A stretch of 12,150 nucleotides of DNA. Source: Sulfurovaceae bacterium (lineage in GTDB: Bacteria; Campylobacterota; Campylobacteria; Campylobacterales; Sulfurovaceae). The stretch is from assembly GCA_029933395.1 (NCBI GenBank), contig JAOZOG010000050.1:1-12150 (forward strand), given 5' to 3'. Below, one piece after another: positions 1 through 6,442 of the stretch (the first letter of the stretch is position 1; the number at the start of each line of letters is the position of its first letter). The notes beneath the pieces were generated by a model. It was not told the DNA's origin, ran no database searches, and saw only the letters and a program-made list of their open reading frames with translations. Made by a program: the position numbers and the translations under genes.

Positions 1-272
1 CCGCCAAACTGCCGCAGTGTATCGAAGCGGTCCCATCGTCCGGTCAAGAGCTTATGTGCATAGGCCTGATGGCTGACATCGAAGATAAAGGGATCTTTTT
101 CCACATTGAAAACCGCATGCATCGCTACGATCAGATCTGTCGCCCCCATGGTCGAACTGAGGTGTCCCCCGTTTTTGCTGACAGTCTCCAGAATTTTCTC
201 CCGGATCTCTTCAGCAAGTTGCTGGAGCTCTTCGACAGTATAGTGCGTAATATCTCTTCGTCTATTTTCCAT
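1..272 (-). CDS. dxs: 1-deoxy-D-xylulose-5-phosphate synthase, N-terminal part (cut by window edge)
   Basis: DXS condenses pyruvate and glyceraldehyde 3-phosphate, using thiamine diphosphate, into 1-deoxy-D-xylulose 5-phosphate, the entry step of the MEP isoprenoid pathway; it is cytosolic. Only the first 90 codons are present; the family usually has about 600-630 residues. Visible hallmarks are the cofactor-site GGHLSS (residues 35-40, His37) and DVSHQAYAHK (residues 65-74, His68) followed by LLTGRWDRFDTLRQ, which are near-diagnostic for DXS. The ATG at 270-272 overlaps the stop of the upstream small gene by 11 bases, so translation is probably coupled; the Shine-Dalgarno match is weak (GAGAT about 6 bases upstream). 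In flagellated Campylobacterota the gene just upstream is fliH; here it is a short unknown gene. Confidence 0.95.
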   Translation of the reverse strand, partial: MENRRRDITHYTVEELQQLAEEIREKILETVSKNGGHLSSTMGATDLIVAMHAVFNVEKDPFIFDVSHQAYAHKLLTGRWDRFDTLRQFG

Positions 273-507
273 TGCTTATCTCATCCGCTATCATCTTGAT
301 AATCTTTTTGGCAAAACGAATCTTCTCTTCATCACAGGAGAGATTCTCTCTTTTTGCCATTTTTCGTATCATGCGCTTACTGCTTTTTGCACGCAGGATT
401 TCAATCAGCCCCATAGTACTTAAAAATTCTTCATTTTGGGTAAAGCGATGCGGCACAAAAGGTGTCACTTTCAACTCGCCTGCCCTGAACCGACGAATCT
501 CTTTCAA
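262..507 (-). CDS. Unrecognised small basic protein (81 aa) between hisC and dxs
   Basis: I do not recognise this protein. It is cytosolic in appearance: no signal peptide or membrane segment, one cysteine (in LSCDEE), and strongly basic, with about 20 Lys/Arg against about 11 Asp/Glu. The first third (KEIRRFRAGELKVTPFVPHR) looks strand-forming; the rest (from about residue 32) looks helical, with two Lys/Arg-rich stretches, AKSSKRMIRKMAKR and KIRFAKKIIKM. The start is TTG at 505-507, chosen because TTG overlaps the hisC stop (TTGA) and AGAGG lies about 8 bases upstream inside hisC; the next ATG (codon 32) would delete the best-looking conserved part. The end overlaps dxs by 11 bases. Tight packing on both sides and even codon use argue for a real gene. 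Its slot is where relatives carry fliF-fliG-fliH, but it does not resemble those proteins to me. Confidence 0.7.
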   Translation of the reverse strand: MKEIRRFRAGELKVTPFVPHRFTQNEEFLSTMGLIEILRAKSSKRMIRKMAKRENLSCDEEKIRFAKKIIKMIADEISNGK

Positions 508-1598
508 GCGATGGCCTCTGCAAATTTCTCAAAAAAGATATCGTTCTGTTCCGCCGTTCCCACGGTAATCCGTATCGCATTCATTCCATAGGATGCCAGA
601 TCACGAATAATCACACCCTTTTCGAGCAGCCGGTTGGCAATTTGCGTCGAGTTCATCGGTTCATCGAAAAGATAGGTGATAAAGTTGGTATAGCTGTCGA
701 TATAACGGATACCCTTTTCTTCCGCGAATGTTTCATAGCGCTTGATCTGCTCCTGGTGCAATGCAATGCTGTCGGAGACAAACTGCTCATCCTTGAGCGC
801 TTCGATCGCTGCCAGAAGTGATAGTGTCGTAATATTGAAGGGGGGGCGCAGTTTTGCCAGTGTCGCGATCAGCCCTTTTTGTGCGATCCCGTATCCTACA
901 CGCATACCTCCCAGCCCGTATGCCTTGGAGAAAGTTCCCAGGTAGATCGCATTGGGATAGGCAAGGATATCTTTTGGGGTGACGGCGTGGCGTGCTTCTT
1001 TTGCCGCGGCATACTCCATATAGGCTCCATCGACAACGACCAGCGTGTGAGGATCGACCGATTCGATAATCGTCAGCACATCTTCCCGGCTCATCACATC
1101 TCCTGTCGGATTGTTCGGCGTACAGAGATAGATGATCTTTGGATGATGCTCGCGGTAGGCTGCGATAAACTCATCGACTTTGTGCTGATAGCTGGGAGTT
1201 CGGACGATCTTCGCCCCCATCTGTCTGGCGTAGATCTCATACATCGCAAAGGTTACCTGGCTCATCAGCACACTACTCTCTTCATCAAGAAAAGCCCGTG
1301 CGATAAACTCCAGTACCTGATCACTTCCTGCGCCGATAATGATTTCGTGTTCGCTGACACCATATTTGGCTGCCAGTGCCTCCTTGAGTTCAAACATACT
1401 GTCATCAGGATAGAGGTGCGCTTTGTGGGCACTCTGGGCAATCGCACGCATCACCGAGGGGTTGGTGCCGATAGGATTTTCATTGGAGGCGAGCTTGACG
1501 ACCTCTTCGGGCGCGATTCCGAACTCACGCACTACCAACTCGATCGGCTTGCCCGCCTCATAGTTTTTGATCGAGTCCAATACCTTATTCGCTTTCAT
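504..1598 (-). CDS. hisC: Histidinol-phosphate aminotransferase (class I/II PLP enzyme)
   Basis: HisC transfers the amino group of glutamate to imidazole-acetol phosphate, making histidinol phosphate, the seventh step of histidine synthesis; cytosolic homodimer. At 364 residues it is normal length. The PLP fold-type I features are clear: substrate loop LASNENPIGTNP (37-48), CTPNNPTG (159-166), the cofactor-ring Asp190 and Tyr193 (VVVDGAYMEY), the Schiff-base Lys225 in FSKAYGLGGMRVGYG, and Arg343 in NAIRITVGT for the substrate carboxyl or phosphate. ATG at 1596-1598 has AGAGG about 9 bases upstream. It follows pheA after 54 bases and no other his gene is in the window. Family members are known to transaminate aromatic keto acids, so a second role in phenylalanine and tyrosine synthesis is a reasonable inference. 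Confidence 0.95.
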   Translation of the reverse strand: MKANKVLDSIKNYEAGKPIELVVREFGIAPEEVVKLASNENPIGTNPSVMRAIAQSAHKAHLYPDDSMFELKEALAAKYGVSEHEIIIGAGSDQVLEFIARAFLDEESSVLMSQVTFAMYEIYARQMGAKIVRTPSYQHKVDEFIAAYREHHPKIIYLCTPNNPTGDVMSREDVLTIIESVDPHTLVVVDGAYMEYAAAKEARHAVTPKDILAYPNAIYLGTFSKAYGLGGMRVGYGIAQKGLIATLAKLRPPFNITTLSLLAAIEALKDEQFVSDSIALHQEQIKRYETFAEEKGIRYIDSYTNFITYLFDEPMNSTQIANRLLEKGVIIRDLASYGMNAIRITVGTAEQNDIFFEKFAEAIA

Positions 1599-1638
1599 TC
1601 ACATTTGCCTCTGTCAACAATATATCCATTTCGGTTCC

Positions 1639-1655
1639 TCATTACTCATTATTCA
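1639..1655. repeat. Weak 7-bp tandem repeat at the pheA stop
   Basis: The plus strand reads TCATTAC then TCATTAT then TCA, two heptamers with one mismatch and a partial third copy formed by the pheA stop codon. On the coding strand this is TGA-ATAATGA-GTAATGA. It is too short to be certain, but it has the same 7-bp period as the two arrays between clpA and aat. Confidence 0.4.
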
Positions 1656-2711
1656 GATGTCGTCTGCCTCTTTGACATAGGAGCCCAGAAGCTTGATCGA
1701 TGTCTGGTGCTTTTCAAAAATCTTTTTGATCTTTTCATCTTCCCTGTGCCCATTGAACTCCAGAAAGAAGATCGAAGAGCCTTCGACGATATGAGATTTG
1801 ATCTTGGTCAGGTTGATCTCTGCCTTCTCGAAGTCAAGCAGAAACTCCACCAGTGCACCCGGTTCGTTGGGCAACTTGACCAGGATGGATGTCTTGTCGT
1901 TGCCGCTGGGGGCATTGTCAAAATCACTGATAATGAAAAATCTCGTTTTGTTCCCCCCGTCATCCTCGATATTTTCGAAGAGTACCGGCAGACTGTACAT
2001 CGTCGCCGCCACACCGGCACATATCGCAGCACTGTCTGGAGTCTGGAGGGCCAGCTTCGCCGCTTTTGCCGTCGACTCGACTGGAACCTGCTCGACCTCA
2101 TCCAGGCCGAAATCTTCCAAAAACTGACTGCATTGGCCAAATGCGATATCTTTCGAGTAGATCTTTTTGATTTTGCGAAGATCGTCGGTGGTGCTGGCCA
2201 GAACCAGATGTATCTCGACCACCACTTCCGCAATAATTTTCAGATTATACTGGCTGAGGCACTGAATCGTATCACTCACGATACCGTTGGAGCTGTTTTC
2301 GATAGGAATGACGCCGAATTTGGCTTTGCCTTTTTCGACCTCCCTGAAGACACCTCTGATCGATCCGATGGGAAGATAAGCACTCATCGCTCCAAAGCGG
2401 CTCTCTGCCGCCTGATGCGTGAAGCTCGCCTCCGGCCCCAGATAAGCGATACGCTCAGGAAGCTCGAGATTTCTTGCCACGGCAAAGAGTTCAAGGAAGA
2501 GGGCGTCGATAGCGGAATCAGTCAATTTTCCGTCATTTTGTGCTTTGAGCCGGTCCAGTATCGCCTGTTCCCGCTCCGGACGGTAGATCGGTGCTCCCTG
2601 CGTATTTTTGAGCGTTCCCACCTGATGGACATACTCCATTCGCTCATTGATCAGTTTCAGTAATTTATCATCGATCTGGTCTATCTTCTCTCTCAGTTCA
2701 TCCAGTGTCAC
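1653..2711 (-). CDS. pheA: Bifunctional chorismate mutase / prephenate dehydratase
   Basis: The enzyme rearranges chorismate to prephenate and then decarboxylates and dehydrates it to phenylpyruvate, the precursor of phenylalanine; cytosolic. Three domains are seen in its 352 residues. The N-terminal AroQ-type chorismate mutase (about 1-84) has candidate active-site residues Arg7, Arg24, Lys35, Arg47 and Glu48. The prephenate dehydratase (about 87-262) opens with IAYLGPEASFTHQAA and carries PIENSSNG (136-143) and the catalytic TRF triad (256-258). The C-terminal ACT domain (about 272-345) has EPGAL (283-287). The second phenylalanine-binding motif, usually ESRP after LTKI, reads KSHI (305-308). 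The start is GTG at 2709-2711, supported by an excellent AGGAGGT five bases upstream. It lies 21 bases after lysA, so the two are co-transcribed. Confidence 0.95.
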   Translation of the reverse strand: MTLDELREKIDQIDDKLLKLINERMEYVHQVGTLKNTQGAPIYRPEREQAILDRLKAQNDGKLTDSAIDALFLELFAVARNLELPERIAYLGPEASFTHQAAESRFGAMSAYLPIGSIRGVFREVEKGKAKFGVIPIENSSNGIVSDTIQCLSQYNLKIIAEVVVEIHLVLASTTDDLRKIKKIYSKDIAFGQCSQFLEDFGLDEVEQVPVESTAKAAKLALQTPDSAAICAGVAATMYSLPVLFENIEDDGGNKTRFFIISDFDNAPSGNDKTSILVKLPNEPGALVEFLLDFEKAEINLTKIKSHIVEGSSIFFLEFNGHREDEKIKKIFEKHQTSIKLLGSYVKEADDI

Positions 2712-2716
2712 TGGCC

Positions 2717-2723
2717 ACCTCCT
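2717..2723 (-). promoter_or_regulatory. Strong Shine-Dalgarno deciding the GTG start of pheA
   Basis: AGGAGGT on the minus strand, five bases before GTG, in the 21-base gap after the lysA stop. It is the best ribosome-binding match seen in the window and makes the GTG start secure. Confidence 0.85.
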
Positions 2724-2732
2724 CTGCTTCTC

Positions 2733-3974
2733 TTACTTCTCCTGCCAACTGCTGTCGCAAGCCAGCTCAAGTGCTACCTGGTCTTCAAAAGACTCTCTTT
2801 TGCGTATGCAGTGATCGATACCGTCCAAGATCGCGACCTCGGCTGCACGCCCTCTGGTATTGTAATTACTCGCCATCGTGAAGCCGTAAGCCCCCGCACT
2901 GTGAATGACCAACAGGTCATCGTGTGTCATCGGTGGCAAGTCGACATCCTTCCCAAAAAAGTCACCGCTTTCACAGATTGGCCCTACTACATCGGCAGGT
3001 GTACGCTTTTCAGAATTCCCATCTGCCTCCTTGAGTGCTTCGATTCGATGATAGGCATCATAGAGGCTCGGACGAATCAAATCATTCATCGCCGCATCCA
3101 CGATCACAAAGCGCTTCCCCGCATTCTCTTTTTCGTAGAGTACGCGGGTCATAAGGTATCCCGCATTTGCCAGCAGATAACGGCCCGGCTCACAGACCAG
3201 TGTGACATCCAGGCCTTTGATTGCCTCATAAATCACCTCGGCATAAGCTTTTGGCGGGATTGTCGTTTCATTCTCATATACCACACCCAAGCCGCCACCC
3301 ACATCGAAAAATTTGATATCGATATCGATCGCCCGAAGATTGCGCACCAGATCTGCCACGATGAGTGTCGCCTCCCTGATGGGATCGAGCTCCGTCAATT
3401 GGGAACCGATATGAAAATGTATCCCGACCGGATTGAGGTGGGCGGATCTTTTCGCGTAGATATACATGCGCTTTGCCACATCGATCTCCACACCGAACTT
3501 GTTTTCGTGCAGGCCTGTCGAAATATAGGGGTGGGTCTGGGGGTTGATATTGGGATTGACACGGATCGAGATGCGTGCCTCGAGCCCCAATGCCTCTGCT
3601 ACCAGCTCGACACGCTTCATCTCCGCTTCGCTCTCCAGATTGAGCATCAGGATACCGCTCTCCAGTGCTTCACGTATCTCCTCGTCGCGTTTGCCGACAC
3701 CCGAAAAGATAATCTTGTACCGCTCCACCCCGGCACTCAAGGCCCGTCTCACTTCACCGATACTGACACAATCCGCCCCCGCGCCCATCTGCGCCAGATG
3801 ACGAATGACAAAAAGGTTGGAGTTGGCCTTGACGGCATAGGAGATCAGTGACTTTTGTCCCGCAAAAGCCTCTTTGAGCTCTTCGTAGCGCATTGCGATA
3901 TCATCAAAATCGTAGAGGTAGAGAGGGGTGTCGTATTTTTCCGCCAATACCTTCGGGTCAACATTCATATCCAT
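2733..3974 (-). CDS. lysA: Diaminopimelate decarboxylase
   Basis: LysA decarboxylates meso-diaminopimelate to L-lysine, the last step of the DAP pathway; cytosolic PLP enzyme of fold type III (alanine-racemase-like barrel plus beta domain), normally a dimer. The 413-residue length is typical. Motifs: PLP Lys49 in SYAVKANSN, FHIGSQ (187-192), GGG phosphate loop (227-229), CEPGRYL (261-267), the substrate-contacting CESGD (334-338) whose cysteine comes from the partner subunit, and GAYGF (361-365). The start at ATG 3972-3974 has AGGA only 3 bases away; the in-frame ATG two codons on (3966-3968) has a better 9-base spacing, so either may be used and the difference is two residues. It leads a lysA-pheA-hisC amino-acid cluster with its own likely promoter upstream. 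Confidence 0.96.
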   Translation of the reverse strand: MDMNVDPKVLAEKYDTPLYLYDFDDIAMRYEELKEAFAGQKSLISYAVKANSNLFVIRHLAQMGAGADCVSIGEVRRALSAGVERYKIIFSGVGKRDEEIREALESGILMLNLESEAEMKRVELVAEALGLEARISIRVNPNINPQTHPYISTGLHENKFGVEIDVAKRMYIYAKRSAHLNPVGIHFHIGSQLTELDPIREATLIVADLVRNLRAIDIDIKFFDVGGGLGVVYENETTIPPKAYAEVIYEAIKGLDVTLVCEPGRYLLANAGYLMTRVLYEKENAGKRFVIVDAAMNDLIRPSLYDAYHRIEALKEADGNSEKRTPADVVGPICESGDFFGKDVDLPPMTHDDLLVIHSAGAYGFTMASNYNTRGRAAEVAILDGIDHCIRKRESFEDQVALELACDSSWQEK

Positions 3975-4003
3975 ATTTCCTGAAACGGTTTATTTTGGGA
4001 TTG

Positions 4004-4012
4004 ATTTTATCC
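4004..4012 (-). promoter_or_regulatory. Candidate -10 element for lysA-pheA-hisC
   Basis: On the minus strand GGATAAAAT (hexamer TAAAAT at 4004-4009) is preceded by a T-rich run, the usual look of sigma-70 promoters in Campylobacterota, which rely on the -10 box and upstream T tracts more than on a -35 box. It lies about 30 bases before the lysA start. No clear -35 box is seen. Confidence 0.5.
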
Positions 4013-4102
4013 AAAAAATCCATTATTTCCGGTTAGTGCCACATTGCGGACACCAGAAGAAGCATTCAAAAAATCCGAAATTGAAGAATAGTACCCCACA
4101 TC

Positions 4103-4130
4103 GTAGAGACAAGGCATGCCTTGTCTCTAC
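4103..4130. repeat. Perfect 28-bp palindrome, half-site GTAGAGACAAGGCA
   Basis: Both arms of 14 bases match without a mismatch or spacer (centre GCATGC). The same three bases, ATC, flank each side (4100-4102 and 4131-4133), which may be chance or a small target duplication. As RNA or single-stranded DNA it would form a strong hairpin. It closely resembles GTAGAGAC...GTCTCTAC palindromes that I recall as dispersed intergenic repeats in cyanobacteria and other phyla. It could also weaken read-through from lptG into lysA, although no T run follows it. Confidence 0.9.
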
Positions 4131-4158
4131 ATCAGTCAACCCAAATAGAGCAAAAAAA

Positions 4159-5235
4159 TCAGATCGTCTCCTTCTCCCGGAAATAGACATAGAGCGCATA
4201 AGCGATAATCACCGCGATCGGAAGTGGTATCGCAAATTCCGGAGAGAGAACACCGTTGTTGCCCATCTGGTTCAGGGCAAAGAGTACACCCCAAACCAGG
4301 AAAGTTACGCCCAGTGAGAGTGACAGCACCACAGGGAGGTTCATATATCTTGCGTGAAAAGGTATTTTGAAGAAAAGCACCAATAGCAATCCGATCGAAA
4401 AGAGTGGGAAGATCACTTTATTATTGAGAGATGAACGCAGTTTTTTGGTATTGAGGTTCTGCTTGCTCAAGAGCCTCCAGGCACGATTGGCATCGATGAT
4501 GTTGAGTGCTTTCCCCTCATAGATCGACTCAATCATTTTGGGCTTGTATCCCACCAGCGTGGTGAGCTCGTCGCGCTTTTCAGTCGTATATCCTTTCAGG
4601 CCCTGATCATTGTAGACCAGCTCCCTGACGACAATATTTTTCGCATTCCAAGCCTCACCGTCAAATGTCGCTTTATCGGCATGAACCGTATAGAGCAGAT
4701 CATTGCCTGACAACCTGAAGAGCGTCACCTTCGTCATCTCCTTCTTGATGGGATCGAGGGTCTTGGCATAAACGAAGTCCCCCTCGTAGATAAAAAAGAG
4801 ATCACTCACGGCATAGGCACGCACTCCCTCTTGCAACATCGCCTGCGCCTTATCTTTGGCATAGGAAAACTCTGTCGTATGCAGGCCGATAAAGATAAAA
4901 TAGATCAGTGTCGCAACGGTGAAGAAGGGGAGAAAAAGCTGCCGCTTGGTATATCCGAAACTATAGAGGACAACCATATTGCTGCTCTTGATAAGCGACA
5001 CCAGTGTCATGATCCCCGCAAAAACGATCGCGATGGGGTAGAGCTGTGCCAATGCCTCCTGCCACATCAAAAAGAGGTACATAATCAAATAGTTCGACGA
5101 GAGCTGAAGCTGCTGCGAATGCTGAAAGTAGTCGATCATCGCAAAAGCGAGTGACAGACCCAGGAGCAGAGCGAGAAAATTGATAAAGTAGTGCTTTGCC
5201 AAATAACGGAAATAAAGTTTGGGGCGCAGTGTCAT
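4159..5235 (-). CDS. lptG: Lipopolysaccharide export permease, LptF/LptG family
   Basis: LptF and LptG form the inner-membrane permease which, with the ATPase LptB, extracts lipopolysaccharide from the membrane and passes it to the periplasmic LptC-LptA bridge. The 358-residue protein has the family layout: three N-terminal membrane segments (about 16-35, 48-80 and 100-118), a soluble periplasmic jellyroll of about 150 residues, and three C-terminal segments (about 273-290, 300-321 and 334-351). The frame is open a further 34 codons upstream, but that part lies within pth and reads unlike a membrane protein; the ATG at 5233-5235 overlaps the pth stop as ATGA and gives the usual family length. 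The assignment to LptG rather than LptF rests on the conserved place between pth and lysA in Campylobacterota, from memory. Confidence 0.88.
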   Translation of the reverse strand: MTLRPKLYFRYLAKHYFINFLALLLGLSLAFAMIDYFQHSQQLQLSSNYLIMYLFLMWQEALAQLYPIAIVFAGIMTLVSLIKSSNMVVLYSFGYTKRQLFLPFFTVATLIYFIFIGLHTTEFSYAKDKAQAMLQEGVRAYAVSDLFFIYEGDFVYAKTLDPIKKEMTKVTLFRLSGNDLLYTVHADKATFDGEAWNAKNIVVRELVYNDQGLKGYTTEKRDELTTLVGYKPKMIESIYEGKALNIIDANRAWRLLSKQNLNTKKLRSSLNNKVIFPLFSIGLLLVLFFKIPFHARYMNLPVVLSLSLGVTFLVWGVLFALNQMGNNGVLSPEFAIPLPIAVIIAYALYVYFREKETI

Positions 5236-5804
5236 GAGGCGAGACTTTCGATCGATTTGAGGCTGTACTTTGATTTGATCGCCTCGAGTCTCTCTGCCGG
5301 TATCAAGCGGCACGCTTCTGCAGTATGGGCAATCCATCGATCCAGAAACTTCTCCTCCTCGGGGGAAAAGTCACTGAGAACATAGTCGGATACCTGGGAT
5401 TTGTAGAGTGGTTTACCGATTCCCATACGGACACGCACATATTCCTGACCGACCATACTGTCAATCGACTTGAGACCGTTATGGCCTCCACTTCCACCGC
5501 CCTTTTTGAAACGCAGTGCACCAAAAGGGAGATCCAGATCATCATGGATGACGATTAGATTGTCCAGTTCGATTTTATAAAAATGCTTGACTGCCTGCAG
5601 GCTCTTTCCGGACAAGTTCATAAATGTAGTGGGTTTCAAAAAAAGAAGCTCTCTTGATTTGAAGAGGTCTCCGTGAAAAGTACTTTTGGAGATATCGCGG
5701 GCTCCGTAGTGCTCGACGAGGGCGTCGATCACACGAAATCCGATATTGTGGCGATTGTTTTCGTAGCGGATGCCAGGATTACCCAGACCGACGAAAAGAG
5801 TCAT
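5232..5804 (-). CDS. pth: Peptidyl-tRNA hydrolase
   Basis: Pth cleaves the ester bond of peptidyl-tRNAs that drop off the ribosome, recycling tRNA; it is essential in most bacteria and cytosolic. All catalytic and binding residues are visible in the 190-residue protein: GLGNPG with Asn9, the base His19 in NNRHNIGF, KPTTFMNLSG with Asn63, HDDLDLP with Asp88, and GGGSGGHNGLKSI with Asn109. The ATG (5802-5804) directly follows the rplY stop (TAA-ATG, no gap), so it is translationally coupled to rplY and has only a weak Shine-Dalgarno of its own; its 3' end overlaps lptG by four bases. The rplY-pth pairing is widespread in bacteria and joins two translation functions. Confidence 0.97.
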   Translation of the reverse strand: MTLFVGLGNPGIRYENNRHNIGFRVIDALVEHYGARDISKSTFHGDLFKSRELLFLKPTTFMNLSGKSLQAVKHFYKIELDNLIVIHDDLDLPFGALRFKKGGGSGGHNGLKSIDSMVGQEYVRVRMGIGKPLYKSQVSDYVLSDFSPEEEKFLDRWIAHTAEACRLIPAERLEAIKSKYSLKSIESLAS

Positions 5805-6341
5805 TTATTTTGCTTTGATCACACCACAGATCGCTACATCGGGCTTGTCCATCAATCTGCAGTTTGCAGGGACTTCGATATCTCTTACCAGGATGGAGTC
5901 ATCTCTGTCGAGATCCGTGACATCGAGCGTAAAGTTTTGTGGGATATCCTCAATCGCGCCTCTGACCTTCAATCGTCTCTTGGAGATGATCAAAACACCC
6001 TTGTTTTTCAAACCTTTGGGTGTACCGACTGTTTTAACAGGTACGAGATAGTTGGTCACCTGACCGGGAATCGCTACCCTGAGATCGACATGGAGGATAT
6101 CTCCATTGACCGGATGAAGCTGATACTCCTGCACGACGACATTCAACTCTTTGTCTCCGACTTTGACAGGGAAAGCAAAAGTCTCTTTGTTTCTGACTGT
6201 CCTGATAAACTCACCGCTCTTGAATGCCGCATGGATATTCTCCACACCGTTGGCATAGATGTTAGCGATTAGATAACCATCTCTTTTAAGCTTCTTTGCG
6301 TTGCTTTTTCCGATACTCTCTCTAATAAAACCTTCTAACAT
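5805..6341 (-). CDS. rplY: 50S ribosomal protein L25 (Ctc/TL5 form)
   Basis: L25 binds 5S rRNA in the central protuberance of the large subunit. At 178 residues this is the long two-domain Ctc/TL5 form: an N-terminal 5S rRNA-binding barrel (about 1-90, with the basic NAKKLKRDGYLIANIYANG near the start) and a C-terminal TL5 beta domain (about 95-175, containing GTPKGLKNKGVL and the end of the fold near DIEVPANCRLM). E. coli L25 has only the first domain. The ATG at 6339-6341 has AAGGA five bases upstream, and a TATAAT box lies about 58 bases upstream, so this gene starts a new transcription unit, rplY-pth-lptG, inside the long co-directional run. Confidence 0.95.
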   Translation of the reverse strand: MLEGFIRESIGKSNAKKLKRDGYLIANIYANGVENIHAAFKSGEFIRTVRNKETFAFPVKVGDKELNVVVQEYQLHPVNGDILHVDLRVAIPGQVTNYLVPVKTVGTPKGLKNKGVLIISKRRLKVRGAIEDIPQNFTLDVTDLDRDDSILVRDIEVPANCRLMDKPDVAICGVIKAK

Positions 6342-6398
6342 TGTATTCCTTTGTATAATTTCATTACCGCAGCAGATACGGCGATAAAGAGGAGTGGG

Positions 6399-6404
6399 AT
6401 TATA
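6399..6404 (-). promoter_or_regulatory. Candidate -10 box (TATAAT) for rplY-pth-lptG
   Basis: A perfect TATAAT on the minus strand in the 101-base gap between pilT and rplY, preceded by CTTTTTCAGC. It predicts a 5' leader of about 50 bases. No convincing -35 box is seen. Confidence 0.6.
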
Positions 6405-6442
6405 GCTGAAAAAGGCTGAAGTTTTTCTAAGGAAGACGGGCG

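Larger units (their letters stand above)
3975..4158. other. lptG-lysA intergenic region (184 bases)
   Basis: This is the longest gene-free stretch. From the lptG stop it holds a run of seven T's, a perfect 28-bp palindrome, a short open minus-strand frame (4023-4139) with a cysteine-rich end, and a probable -10 box for lysA. No strong GC-rich terminator precedes the T run. The mix of palindrome and gene-tail-like sequence suggests acquired repeat material rather than a plain spacer. Confidence 0.6.

Noticed and set aside
879..2663. Very long plus-strand open frame (594 codons) opposite hisC and pheA
   Set aside because: The minus strand carries two complete, motif-bearing enzymes there. The plus-strand translation has no recognisable domain, and is a codon-bias shadow; a similar 346-codon frame opposite lysA is rejected for the same reason.
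4150..4161. Seven T's just after the lptG stop as an intrinsic terminator
   Set aside because: No GC-rich stem precedes the T run, so a terminator is not supported.
5236..5337. N-terminal extension of lptG by 34 residues
   Set aside because: The extension lies inside pth in another frame, is not membrane-protein-like, and the ATG overlapping the pth stop gives the normal family length.
6408..6427. Possible terminator hairpin (GAAAAA...TTTTTC) after the PilT-family gene
   Set aside because: The stem is six bases of almost only A-T with an 8-base loop and no following T run; it is more likely the AT-rich upstream part of the rplY promoter.
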